Assembly (NCBI GenBank): GCA_017416465.1
Contig: JAFQCK010000134.1
Coordinates: 27,957-91,956, forward strand
Direction: 5' to 3'
DNA length: 64,000 nucleotides
From: Lachnospiraceae bacterium
GTDB taxonomy: Bacteria > Bacillota > Clostridia > Lachnospirales > Lachnospiraceae
In this document: in pieces, positions 53,867-63,484 of the stretch
How positions within the stretch are numbered: position 1 is the stretch's first letter
Layout of the letters: the number at the start of each line of letters is the position of its first letter
The notes under the pieces: model-generated
Seen by the model: the letters and a program-made list of their open reading frames with translations, nothing else
What the model was told of the DNA's origin: nothing
Databases searched by the model: none
Program-made: the position numbers and the translations under genes

Positions 53867-56629
53867 TTATAAGAAATCCTGTTCTGTTAAGGTTCTCATT
53901 TCACCTTTTGCTTTCTTAAATTTTCCAAATATTCCTTTGATACTGAGCTTATTAGCATGTTCTATTGCTTCGTCAATTACTTCCTGAATATCTTCAATTG
54001 AAATAATCGGGTCTCTTCCACTTATATCATCGAGCTTAGCACATAACGCAAGTTCACCCATTTCATCAATTTCATAGAATTGTTCCATTGCATATTCTTT
54101 AGCAATTCTGAGCATATCATTGATTTCCATTTCTTCAATATCAAGACGATTTGTAAAGAAATTCTTCAAATCCGGCTGATTTTCCAATAATCTGTCTATT
54201 GCGGCTCTGTCATCTTCTAATACAATGAGCATTTCTTCCGTATAATTTTTCATTGCAATCATAAGGTCAACAACTGTATTAGGCATTAAGTTTCCTGCCT
54301 GTTCTATAATTAGGTCAGTTCCTAATATCTGTGTCATTGCAAGGGATACCCCCCTCTTATTAAGAGCTGTTGCTTTCACTTTTGCAACCTTTCTTCCACT
54401 TCTGTCTCTACCTTTATTTGCAGCCTTAATTATACTAAGTCCAAGTGTTGTCTTTCCTACTTTCGATGAACCCGTCACAATAACATTATTTGTCTTAGAA
54501 GTTCCATCCATATCAAACTTGTTTATAAGATTGTCAAGTGTCTTTGAAATTACTTCTTCCATAGTACCTACACCAACAAAATCATTAAACAATTTTCTAT
54601 AGTTTTCAGGAATTTCACCTTTAACCGATTTGTATGTGATATCTGTTTCAGTAACAACAGACTCCTGACTTTCTTCGGAAGCCTCTACCGTTTCTTCTTT
54701 AGTAGTCTCTTCTGATTTAGTCTGCTCTGATTCACTCTCCTGGTCATCTTCTTTAACTTCGTCTGAATTTTCTTCTTCTACTTCATCAATTTCATTTTCA
54801 ATTGTGTCCGTAATATCTTCTGTTGCTTCTTCTATTTTTTCTTCCTGCTCCATACCAGATTCATTAAACTGTGTAAACACATCATCTAATGTCATCTGTC
54901 CCTCAATCTGGTCTTCTTTTTCTTCAACAGCCTCTTCCGTACTAGTCTGTACTTTTCCAATTTCATTTAGAATGCGATTAATCTCATCCCTATCAATTCT
55001 TTTTGTTGGATCATTTGAAGATATAGATTCAGAAATTTCTTCTGTTACAGCTTCTTCCTCTTCTAGAACTTTCTCTTCCGTAACTTCCTCTTCTGTCACT
55101 TCCTCTTCCGGAACTTTCTCTTCCGTAACTTCTTCTTCTGTCACTTCCTCTTCTAGAACTTTCTCTTCCGTCACTTCCTCTTCTAGAACTTTCTCTTCTG
55201 CAACTTCCTCTTCTGTTAATTCTTCTATAGTTTTCTCTTCAGTAACATCATCTGTATCAGCCGAAAAGCCCATTAATTTTTGCATACTCTTAGCAAGCGC
55301 TTCCTGAATATTAGCTGTGTTATATAATTCATTACTACTACTTAAATTAATCTTTATTTCATCAATATCAATTTCTGCAGTCTTAGTAAGTTCATCGCCA
55401 ATTCTTCCCTTACCTTCTTTTTTCTTGTCAAATTCATATATCTCTATAGTAGAATCTTCATCCACATCATAAATTCCATCTTCGATATCCATCTGACGAC
55501 GAATCTCTTCAACGGTCATTCCTGCGTATTTATCACTGCCTCTTCCTCGAGGTGTTCTATATTCACTTGCAGACTGTGGCTTATTAAATGAATTAGCTTT
55601 AAGTCTTGCCTCTTCTACAAGCTTCTTTGCTAAATCTGCTGCTTTCTGAGCTTCGATAGCAGCTTGTTCCGCAGCTTTAAGAGCCTCCATTGCTCTTTTT
55701 TCTTCCTCAGACTCTTCATATCCAAAAGATTCAACTGTATTATCATCAAAATAATTATTGTTTTCATAAGAATTATCTGTAATATCTTCTTCAACAACTT
55801 TTTCAGAATATGGATTTTCTTCAAACTGTTCTCTTACACGTCTTCTGGCTTCTTCCTTAGCTGTCTTTTCAGCTTCCTTTTCGGCTTTTTCAATATCCTT
55901 ATTTGTAACAATAGCCTCAGCTAACGACTTCATAGATGAATATTCTTCTTTGTCTGATAAATCGTTTTCTTTATCTGCAAATAATTCAACCTGTTTTTCC
56001 CTAGGTTTATAGCTTATATTCATATCAGACGCATATATTCTGTTATATTCTTCAAGAATACCTGAGATAAGTTTTTTTAGTTCTTTAGCCTTCTCTACAT
56101 ATTTTCCTTCATTGAACCATAGTTCAAGCTCATTACACATAGCAATACATTTGTCATCCTGACCTGCTTCATGATATAACTTAGCAAGCTCATACTGCCA
56201 TCTTTCATCCATTTCAATATTTACATATTCTTCAAGAATCTTTATAAGAACTTCTGCTCTTTCGCCCTTAGCCTTTGCTATACGATATTTTAACAGATAT
56301 TTTGACACATCAGTTGGAGACATCTCTACAAAATCCTGATAAAATTCTTCTGCCTCTTCAAAATTCTTAGTTCTAAGCGCAAGAATTGTAAGTTTATAAG
56401 CAAGCTGTCTGCCAAGAGGCGAACGTTCATAAGCAATAAGTAAAATCTCTTTCGCCTTATCATATTGTTTGGTATTCTCATAGATATCTGCAACTCTGTT
56501 AATCATTACATTATCTTTTACTCTATACCAATCAATCTCATCAGCTACTTTTGCAGCTTCTGCAAATTCTTTACGACTATAAAGCTTTTTAATCTGATCT
56601 GATTTTATATTATATTCGTATCTGTCCAC
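53867..56629 (-). CDS. TPR - acidic repeat - P-loop ATPase protein
   Basis: A 920-residue protein in three parts. Residues 1-200 are TPR-like helices ('YDKAKEILLIAYERSPLGRQ'). The middle, about 230-650, is disordered, with an Ala/Glu-rich coiled segment and a tandem acidic repeat rich in Glu, Val and Thr. Residues 665-920 form an AAA-like domain with Walker A 'GSSKVGKT' at 720-727, Walker B 'MLIVLEDD' and a C-terminal helical lid with a Lys-rich tail. The ATPase is closest in appearance to CbxX/CfqX. The start is GTG, 12 bases after GGAGG. It follows the SMC gene but has its own promoter. Role unknown. Confidence 0.8.
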   Translation of the reverse strand: MDRYEYNIKSDQIKKLYSRKEFAEAAKVADEIDWYRVKDNVMINRVADIYENTKQYDKAKEILLIAYERSPLGRQLAYKLTILALRTKNFEEAEEFYQDFVEMSPTDVSKYLLKYRIAKAKGERAEVLIKILEEYVNIEMDERWQYELAKLYHEAGQDDKCIAMCNELELWFNEGKYVEKAKELKKLISGILEEYNRIYASDMNISYKPREKQVELFADKENDLSDKEEYSSMKSLAEAIVTNKDIEKAEKEAEKTAKEEARRRVREQFEENPYSEKVVEEDITDNSYENNNYFDDNTVESFGYEESEEEKRAMEALKAAEQAAIEAQKAADLAKKLVEEARLKANSFNKPQSASEYRTPRGRGSDKYAGMTVEEIRRQMDIEDGIYDVDEDSTIEIYEFDKKKEGKGRIGDELTKTAEIDIDEIKINLSSSNELYNTANIQEALAKSMQKLMGFSADTDDVTEEKTIEELTEEEVAEEKVLEEEVTEEKVLEEEVTEEEVTEEKVPEEEVTEEEVTEEKVLEEEEAVTEEISESISSNDPTKRIDRDEINRILNEIGKVQTSTEEAVEEKEDQIEGQMTLDDVFTQFNESGMEQEEKIEEATEDITDTIENEIDEVEEENSDEVKEDDQESESEQTKSEETTKEETVEASEESQESVVTETDITYKSVKGEIPENYRKLFNDFVGVGTMEEVISKTLDNLINKFDMDGTSKTNNVIVTGSSKVGKTTLGLSIIKAANKGRDRSGRKVAKVKATALNKRGVSLAMTQILGTDLIIEQAGNLMPNTVVDLMIAMKNYTEEMLIVLEDDRAAIDRLLENQPDLKNFFTNRLDIEEMEINDMLRIAKEYAMEQFYEIDEMGELALCAKLDDISGRDPIISIEDIQEVIDEAIEHANKLSIKGIFGKFKKAKGEMRTLTEQDFL
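55051..55215 (-). repeat. 15-base tandem repeat encoding the acidic tract
   Basis: About eleven head-to-tail units of a 15-base element encode repeats such as EEEVTEEKVL in the TPR-ATPase. Some units are identical in sequence, so the copy number may vary between strains. Confidence 0.75.
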
Positions 56630-56711
56630 TTTTAACCAAATCCTCCAATCCTATGTATTTTTCTATATTCAAATCTTCACATATATCTTTTGTTCGTTTT
56701 TCCCACCTTTT

Positions 56712-56740
56712 AGTCTATCACACAGATACCCACTTGTCAA
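56712..56740 (-). promoter_or_regulatory. Promoter of the TPR-ATPase overlapping the JetC stop codon
   Basis: On the minus strand TTGACA (56740-56735), 17 bases and TAGACT (56717-56712) with an extended -10 TG. The TGA inside the -35 hexamer is the stop codon of the upstream SMC gene (56739-56737). Confidence 0.75.
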
Positions 56741-59700
56741 AACAATGCTGTCTGTTCAAAAGATAAAGTTGTATAATCCAATTCTTCATTATTAACATTA
56801 CTAAAATAGTCAACAACAACTGTCTGTTGTCTGCCATCACACATCTTTTGTCCAAGTACATAATTAACATCAAATCTACCTGTTATAGCCGGTGTTGCTC
56901 CCCTTGCCGGAACAATAAGTTGTACATTATTTACCTTCAGAAGTTTAAAAATAGGTTCCCATATGTATACATCTTTTGCAGCTCCAAATGGATTATCAAT
57001 AAAAATAACCTTTCTTAGATTTGTAGCATCTGTATTCTTAGAATTAATACTTGAAATGTAATTAATTATGGAAATCAAAAACTGTATATAGATACCTTGT
57101 GACTGTCCCGTACTTCCAACAGCTTCTTCATACGGAAGATATCTTGACTGCGAAGCAATTCTCTCTCTCTTATAAAGATTTAATTTAATAGCATTCATAT
57201 CCGTAACAATTACAGAAAACATCTTTTTCCAACATAAATTATTTCTGATGAATTTAAGTTTTTCTGAAGGTGTTTCATACGAATCAACTCCGGTTGCAAT
57301 TCTGTCAATGTAATCTGACATTCTATCCTTAAATAATTCTTCATTGATGTATGGAATTTTTAAATTAATAACAGAAATATTCTCATCATCAATTGTTATT
57401 CTTGATAATCTTGAAAGCCTGTCTAACTCGGTTTTTATATTTATACAACTTTGAATACACTGATTTTCAAAATTATCTTTAATTATCTGAATATCCTGAA
57501 GACCTTTTAATACTCTTTGTTTTTCAAGCTCAATATATGAATTTGTCTCCTTAAGTCCCTCTGATAATTCCAACGCCTCTGATAATGATTTTGGCATCAC
57601 TACATTCATTCTCATTTCAGAAGCAAGCTCTGTAGCTCCAAGTTTTTTCAAAGTATCTATAAGTAGTGATAATTCCCTTTCAAATTCTTCACTTCTCTTA
57701 AATTTATCATTAATAAACTTATCAAGCTCTTTCGCAGACTTATGATATTCTTCATCTAATTCCTTCACATCAGTTACAATATATTCACCTGCATTTACAT
57801 TAACCTTTAACTGAAGTTTCTCCATAAGTCTTATACAGTCTTTCTTTAAAACAGATAATAAAACTTCGTTTTCTTCAAGTTTCTTAACCTCTACATTAAA
57901 TGCATTAAGCCTTGATTCAATTTCGTTAAGCAATCTTTCGTTCTCATTTAGGAAGGTATTAATTTCCTCACTCTTAACCAAATCTTCCTCAAATGTTCCA
58001 TAATTTTTCTCAATTATCATAATGGAATGATTAATACTTCCTTCAATCTTATCACATTTAGAACGGCTTTCATCCAGTGAGGCTCTTGCAGACTTTCTAT
58101 CCTTTTTAAGTTCTTCTATCTCATTTCTTAGAGCCTGTAAATCCTTATTAGATACATTTTCCAAATCTCTATTTTTATACATATTGTCAAACATATCTTT
58201 ACTAAGTCCCATATATTCTATATGCTGTAAGCTTCTATCCATAGAAATCTGATAATTGTTAAGGAGCTTTTCTTTGTCAGATACTGACGAGTTATCTTTT
58301 AACAAACCTTCAAACAATCCTTCAATTACTGTGTCTATATCATTTGAAGCAAATACTTTTTCCAAAATAACTTCATAAGACTGATTAGTGTAATTTGCTA
58401 AAATTGTTTCTGATATGCTTTCATCATAATATGCAAGATACTTTTCTTTCCAAAGCTTTTCTATCTGATTTAACTCATCTTGCTTTAATTTAATTCTTGA
58501 CTCTCTGTTAGACACAACATTTTTAATTGCATCTAATCTCTTAGAACTATCCGAATATGATTTTCTCATATTCATAAGCTCGTCATTGCATCTCTTCTCT
58601 TTAACCTCAATTTCTTTATACTCATTAAGCTTCGATATAAGCTCTTTAATTATTGCTATTTCATTAGTTAACTCACTAATCTTTTTAAGATTCTCTTCTT
58701 CTTCCTTTAAAAGCTTTGCTTTTTCAACACCATTTTCATATATTTTGTTCTGAATAGTTTCTGATTTTTCTGAAAGCTCTTTAATCTTTTCTTCCAAATC
58801 TTCAATGGTCTTTTTCGGATTAATCTGTGCCTCATCTAACATATTTTCTGACACAAGCTTTGCAAAAAGGTAATCTTCTCTTATGACCTCTTCATTCTCA
58901 AGTCTTCTTTCGTATGATTTTTCCAATTCTTTATGTTTTTCCTGTAATTTTAATAAATCATTTTTAATTCTCTCATCTTTAAAATCATCAGGATTGCCAA
59001 TCATACATATTAACTTTTCATTATCAACAATACTTTCATTTACAATTGCTTCTTCAAAGTTTTCCACCTCTTCGGCTGAAATTATCGGAATTAATCCACA
59101 ATTTTTAGTAATGTTCAACATCTCCCAGTCAGTAGCTATCTGACCTGCTTTCTCGTACACAATTATCGAATATGGAAGTATTGGATTATTTCTAATCGCA
59201 GTAATTCGTGAAACTTCTTCAAGCTTAGATATATATTCCTCACCTGAAATCGCATTTTTAGTATGATATCTGATTATATATTCTAATACCTCGTTCACGT
59301 TTTTACTATTTACAGCTCGCTTATTTTCCATAAGACATTCAATACGTTCTTTTAAAACTGTTATTTCCTGCTTTTCTTTATCCAAACGAACTATCATATT
59401 TTTGTAAGCCTTTTCTATTTTTTCACAAAGCTTACTATCATCACTTTCCTGATAAACTTCTTTTAATTTATTGAGCTTGTCAGAAGAATTTAAAAGTTTT
59501 TTGCTCTTAGACTCAAGCTCAAACTTATTCTTTGTTAATTCTGAAAGCTCTATCGCACATTTTTGTGCCTCTACTTTTAAATCAATTTCCAATTCTGAAA
59601 TATTTTCTATCATTTCAGTTAGTTCTGTTTTTTTATCTTCACACTTATTTAATTCATTTTCCTTTAGCTTAAGCTCACTATGTGCTTGTGATGGTAAGAG

Positions 59701-61224
59701 AATGGACACTTCATTTTTAAGTGAATTTATCTCTTTATTAAGACTTTCTATTTTTTCAGTTAAACTCTTTTGTTCATGTGCAAATATTGCAATATTATTA
59801 TCTAAATCTCTTACTTCTTTCGAATTATTTTCAATAGTTTCCTTTTCTTTAGTTAAACTTTCTATCTCTTTTTCCAAATCCTTACTAAGCTCGTCTTTTC
59901 TTGCTTCATCCGCAAGTTTTTTAATAACTACAGCTTCCTTTAATTTAGAAATAAGCTCTGAATTATCTTTTAAAATATTATCCATTACAATTAAAAGCTT
60001 ATCATATTCCTTCTTCGCTTCAATATATTCAAGATAATAATTTCCACCTTCAAATATGTTAAGTTTTTCATATAATGCATCCAATTCTACCGATAATTCT
60101 TCAAACTTTTTATCAAAAAATTCTTTTTCCTGTAAAGCTGACTTTAATTTATTTTTTTCGAGTATAACCTTGGCTGTTTCAACCTTTTTTGAAAGGCTTT
60201 GTTTTTCTAAAAATGTATTTTCTTTTTGTTCTATAATCTTCTCTTTTTCTAACTCATAGTTATTCAAAGATTTTAAAATTGTATTATAAATTTTTCTAAT
60301 CTTTTCAAATGTATCTTCCATCCCGATATACATCTGTTTTAAATTAGAAATTCTTTCCGAAAAACCATCTATAACTAAAATCTGTCTGTCGAAATTATTA
60401 ATTTCTTCCTTTTTCTTAGAAAGCTCAATCAACTTATCCTTAATATTAAGTAATGTTTGAGCCAATTTATCATCACTATCTTCATCAAGATAATTATTTC
60501 TAAACGACTTCTCAATAATTTCTTCAATAAGTAAATCTTCAACAACTTTTCTTGTAGTTTTATAATTTGTTTCAAAATATGTTCTTACATGTCCTTCTGT
60601 CTTATTAATTCCTCTGATTATCTCCCATTCACTTTCATATAAACCATACTTACTGATAAATCTTTGATAATCTCCTTTTCTTTCAAATATCTTCACTTCC
60701 AGACTTAAATCTTTTTTCTCTAATTCCTTCAAGTAATTCTTAAGTCCTGTATATGTTATTCTTTCGCCATTCTGACTGAGCGGAAGATTTTTTATATCAT
60801 TATCATTAAACTTACGATAAAAAATAACGTAATTAAAATATTCTATTGAAGATGAATTTTTAACAATTTCTCCTGCCTCATTCACTTCGCCTGCATCTTT
60901 TGCTTTTCTTGCACAAAAGCCCGTAAGCATATATTTATAATTATCTTTAATATGAGCATCACTCAAAGTCCATTCAATTAAAGAATGGATTGTTGTACTT
61001 CCTTCACCTGTTCTGAATAATTTTTCAACAGGCTGTTTATCGTCTAGTGTACAGTTTGGTATAAGATTTTGAAGTAAAAGAAGCATAAGCACACTTTTAC
61101 CGCCACCATTAGCCAAATCATATATAGTATTTTTACATGAAAATCTCATCAGAAAATCATCATAAAACTGTGTACCAAAATTATATTTAACATTATTCAC
61201 TCTGATTCTGTTAATATGTGGCAT
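56737..61224 (-). CDS. SMC-like ATPase (JetC/MukB-like)
   Basis: A 1495-residue SMC-type protein. The N-terminal head has a P-loop 'LANGGGKSVL' ending near residue 44. Two very long coiled coils flank a hinge-like globular region at about 640-760 ('YHTKNAISGEEYI', 'AIRNNPILPYSIIVYE'). The C-terminal head has a signature-like 'STGQSQG' at 1371-1377 and Walker B 'VIFIDNPFGAAKD' with Asp1410. The residue after this Asp, normally catalytic Glu, is Asn1411. Gene order and sizes match MukFEB-like and Wadjet JetABC operons, which condense DNA or, with JetD, cleave plasmids. It overlaps jetB by 14 bases. Confidence 0.88.
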   Translation of the reverse strand: MPHINRIRVNNVKYNFGTQFYDDFLMRFSCKNTIYDLANGGGKSVLMLLLLQNLIPNCTLDDKQPVEKLFRTGEGSTTIHSLIEWTLSDAHIKDNYKYMLTGFCARKAKDAGEVNEAGEIVKNSSSIEYFNYVIFYRKFNDNDIKNLPLSQNGERITYTGLKNYLKELEKKDLSLEVKIFERKGDYQRFISKYGLYESEWEIIRGINKTEGHVRTYFETNYKTTRKVVEDLLIEEIIEKSFRNNYLDEDSDDKLAQTLLNIKDKLIELSKKKEEINNFDRQILVIDGFSERISNLKQMYIGMEDTFEKIRKIYNTILKSLNNYELEKEKIIEQKENTFLEKQSLSKKVETAKVILEKNKLKSALQEKEFFDKKFEELSVELDALYEKLNIFEGGNYYLEYIEAKKEYDKLLIVMDNILKDNSELISKLKEAVVIKKLADEARKDELSKDLEKEIESLTKEKETIENNSKEVRDLDNNIAIFAHEQKSLTEKIESLNKEINSLKNEVSILLPSQAHSELKLKENELNKCEDKKTELTEMIENISELEIDLKVEAQKCAIELSELTKNKFELESKSKKLLNSSDKLNKLKEVYQESDDSKLCEKIEKAYKNMIVRLDKEKQEITVLKERIECLMENKRAVNSKNVNEVLEYIIRYHTKNAISGEEYISKLEEVSRITAIRNNPILPYSIIVYEKAGQIATDWEMLNITKNCGLIPIISAEEVENFEEAIVNESIVDNEKLICMIGNPDDFKDERIKNDLLKLQEKHKELEKSYERRLENEEVIREDYLFAKLVSENMLDEAQINPKKTIEDLEEKIKELSEKSETIQNKIYENGVEKAKLLKEEEENLKKISELTNEIAIIKELISKLNEYKEIEVKEKRCNDELMNMRKSYSDSSKRLDAIKNVVSNRESRIKLKQDELNQIEKLWKEKYLAYYDESISETILANYTNQSYEVILEKVFASNDIDTVIEGLFEGLLKDNSSVSDKEKLLNNYQISMDRSLQHIEYMGLSKDMFDNMYKNRDLENVSNKDLQALRNEIEELKKDRKSARASLDESRSKCDKIEGSINHSIMIIEKNYGTFEEDLVKSEEINTFLNENERLLNEIESRLNAFNVEVKKLEENEVLLSVLKKDCIRLMEKLQLKVNVNAGEYIVTDVKELDEEYHKSAKELDKFINDKFKRSEEFERELSLLIDTLKKLGATELASEMRMNVVMPKSLSEALELSEGLKETNSYIELEKQRVLKGLQDIQIIKDNFENQCIQSCINIKTELDRLSRLSRITIDDENISVINLKIPYINEELFKDRMSDYIDRIATGVDSYETPSEKLKFIRNNLCWKKMFSVIVTDMNAIKLNLYKRERIASQSRYLPYEEAVGSTGQSQGIYIQFLISIINYISSINSKNTDATNLRKVIFIDNPFGAAKDVYIWEPIFKLLKVNNVQLIVPARGATPAITGRFDVNYVLGQKMCDGRQQTVVVDYFSNVNNEELDYTTLSFEQTALF

Positions 61225-61930
61225 CTTTAGAATCTCCTTTCATAATCTCATACAAACGACCTTTATATTCTTCGAAATAACATTTTGCAAGGGCCTTCAT
61301 TCTCTTTTTCGGATAATATCTTCCTTCACTCTCTATAACAAGTTCCTGCTTAATTAAGAAATTAAGTGTCATTTTCACAAAACCGTATTTTGAACCTCGT
61401 GCAGCTTTTGCATTAGCTTCTTCGTTTATCATTACCGGCAAATCTTCCCAGGCAAGTGCAATCATCTTAAAGCTGTTTTCTTCAACTTCATTAAGTGTAT
61501 ATACTGATAAATCCTTAATCATCTCACTAAGGGTTCCATCAACCGAATTTATTAAATCCTCAATCTTTATATACTCATTAAAAGTATAACTTCCTGTGTC
61601 ATTGTAAAACCATGTAATTAAATTATATATAATAAAATAGCAGAGGAATAATTCTCTATTTAACTTAACACCGATTTCTTTTTTCAGCTCATCATTCGAA
61701 TATCCAAACACCCTGTTATTCTCTCCTGCAGACGCAAAAATAGAGTACTCATATTCATACAGAGAAAGATTCAACTTCTTACATATCGAATTAGTTATAT
61801 CAAACACCTCACCATTTGATGTATATTCATCATATAAATCGCTACTACTCTTTGAATCTCTGCTAATTTCCTCTCCATTAATCAAAGCTGAAATTATATC
61901 TAAAGCCTTTGATAAATTTCTATCTTCCAT
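61211..61930 (-). CDS. MukE/JetB-like SMC accessory protein
   Basis: A 239-residue protein between the JetA-like and SMC genes. The C-terminal half has winged-helix features ('YGFVKMTLNFLIKQELVIESEGRYYPKKRM', quoted beyond a strict motif only in part here: 'LNFLIKQELVIE') as expected of a MukE/JetB subunit (DUF6063-like) that binds the kleisin-like JetA. It is ten bases after jetA and overlaps the SMC gene by 14 bases, so the three are translationally coupled. The assignment rests mainly on position, size and fold pattern. Confidence 0.75.
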   Translation of the reverse strand: MEDRNLSKALDIISALINGEEISRDSKSSSDLYDEYTSNGEVFDITNSICKKLNLSLYEYEYSIFASAGENNRVFGYSNDELKKEIGVKLNRELFLCYFIIYNLITWFYNDTGSYTFNEYIKIEDLINSVDGTLSEMIKDLSVYTLNEVEENSFKMIALAWEDLPVMINEEANAKAARGSKYGFVKMTLNFLIKQELVIESEGRYYPKKRMKALAKCYFEEYKGRLYEIMKGDSKDATY

Positions 61931-61939
61931 ACTTATCTC

Positions 61940-63454
61940 CTACACTAAAAATTTTATATCTGCTATTTCATTTTCATTTATCTTAATGGTATCCTTTGTA
62001 AATTCCATTTCAAATGTAATATACTTATATTTCTTAAACGTCTCAGGACTTTCTCTAAAACTTTTGCATATTACATCTTCTAAAAATGTATCCGGTTTCT
62101 CAAGTGTTTTGTCTATCTCATAAGATTTTTTCTGACACAAATGTACTAAAAATGAATAATAATCAGCATTATTAGTTACACCCTTACCACATTTTTTTTC
62201 AAAATCATCATTAAGTTTAGTAAGTGTAAAACTTTCTCCTAATAATATTCTGTCAAACAATACCTTTAAAAGTTTACTATAATTTTTAATAATTCTTTCC
62301 TCTTCAAGCTCATCCGGATACTTATAATCCTCCTGATATTCGTGCTCCTTAACCTTCTCTGCGTTTTCTTTATCCTCCACCTTATATGTAAGCATATTAT
62401 CAAGCAGGTTTAGTGAAAATGTTTTTTTAACACCCAGCTTTAACAGTGGCTTTACAAATAATTCAAGATTAGTCGTATCATCACTCTCAATAAGCTCTGA
62501 TAACATTTTTCTAAAATCAAATGTAGAACGAAGACTGTTTAACTTCGCATTTACAATTAATTCATCCGTTTTACTCTGAAGTGCCATACAGGCTTCAAGC
62601 AATTCGCTATGCTTATTCATCGCACGATTTAATTCTTTCTCAAGCTTAAATATATCTTCCATAGCACTATAATAGCCTGCATCACTTTTACAGTTTCTAA
62701 GTGCCTTGTCTACTAACTCTTTATTTTTCTCAAATAACTTTTGCTCATCTTCAAACCATTTTACTGTATTTTCCATAAAATCTTCATACATTTTAATCCC
62801 GGCAAATACATCATAACTAAGAACATTCAATATCTCATTTTTTCTTGAAATAAGTCTGCTAACTTCATTATTGATTCTTACAATTACTTCTGTTCCACCT
62901 TTGAAATTTCTTGTCGAAATCATTTTAGATAAAAGTACCTGTGCAATTGTAAGATTACTTTCATCCTTAATTTCCTTCGTATCAAGATAGAAGGTTATTG
63001 CATCGGAAGAAATATAATATAACACATTATCATCTACAATTTTATTTTCAATAAGTCTGGTTCTTACAGTTTTCTTCTTCTTTGATTCAGGGTCAAAATA
63101 CTCATATGAAAATGGTTTTCCTTCATTCTTTAATTTATCAAAAATATAGCTTACAAGCTCTTTTTCTTCCTCTTTATCTAATATGAGTTCAAAATCTCTT
63201 ACTAATACCTCATGTAAAAAATCTGCATACTCATTATAAGATACAGCTTTCTCATGGAAATTATTTTCTTCAATAAAAAAGCGCAATACTGCCATCATAA
63301 TATAACCCATATCAAGAATATCATATTTTCCTTCCTTGTATGTACTAAAAGAAATCTCTGATAACTTGAAAAATGGGTAATATTTTTTGATGTTCAGCAT
63401 ACGCTCATTATGCCCACAAACTATATCCCTGATTAATGTATATTCTTCAGACAT
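61940..63454 (-). CDS. MukF/JetA-like kleisin protein
   Basis: A 504-residue protein of the DUF5716/JetA-like type. The N-terminal 150 residues look like paired winged-helix domains ('GYIMMAVLRFFIEEN', 'LVSYIFDKLKNEG'), the centre (about 190-320) is a helical coiled-coil region, and the C-terminus forms another winged-helix domain. This is the MukF-like plan of the subunit bridging SMC heads. It is the first gene of the coupled SMC operon and lies 30 bases after the Cys-repeat gene, so that gene may share its transcript. Confidence 0.78.
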   Translation of the reverse strand: MSEEYTLIRDIVCGHNERMLNIKKYYPFFKLSEISFSTYKEGKYDILDMGYIMMAVLRFFIEENNFHEKAVSYNEYADFLHEVLVRDFELILDKEEEKELVSYIFDKLKNEGKPFSYEYFDPESKKKKTVRTRLIENKIVDDNVLYYISSDAITFYLDTKEIKDESNLTIAQVLLSKMISTRNFKGGTEVIVRINNEVSRLISRKNEILNVLSYDVFAGIKMYEDFMENTVKWFEDEQKLFEKNKELVDKALRNCKSDAGYYSAMEDIFKLEKELNRAMNKHSELLEACMALQSKTDELIVNAKLNSLRSTFDFRKMLSELIESDDTTNLELFVKPLLKLGVKKTFSLNLLDNMLTYKVEDKENAEKVKEHEYQEDYKYPDELEEERIIKNYSKLLKVLFDRILLGESFTLTKLNDDFEKKCGKGVTNNADYYSFLVHLCQKKSYEIDKTLEKPDTFLEDVICKSFRESPETFKKYKYITFEMEFTKDTIKINENEIADIKFLV

Positions 63455-63484
63455 AAGCCCTCTAGCCTTTCTAATTCCTCAGAC

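Noticed and set aside
54804-55307. Plus-strand Ser/Thr-rich frame.
   Set aside because: It is the mirror of the 15-base acidic repeat in the TPR-ATPase; repeats often leave opposite frames open.
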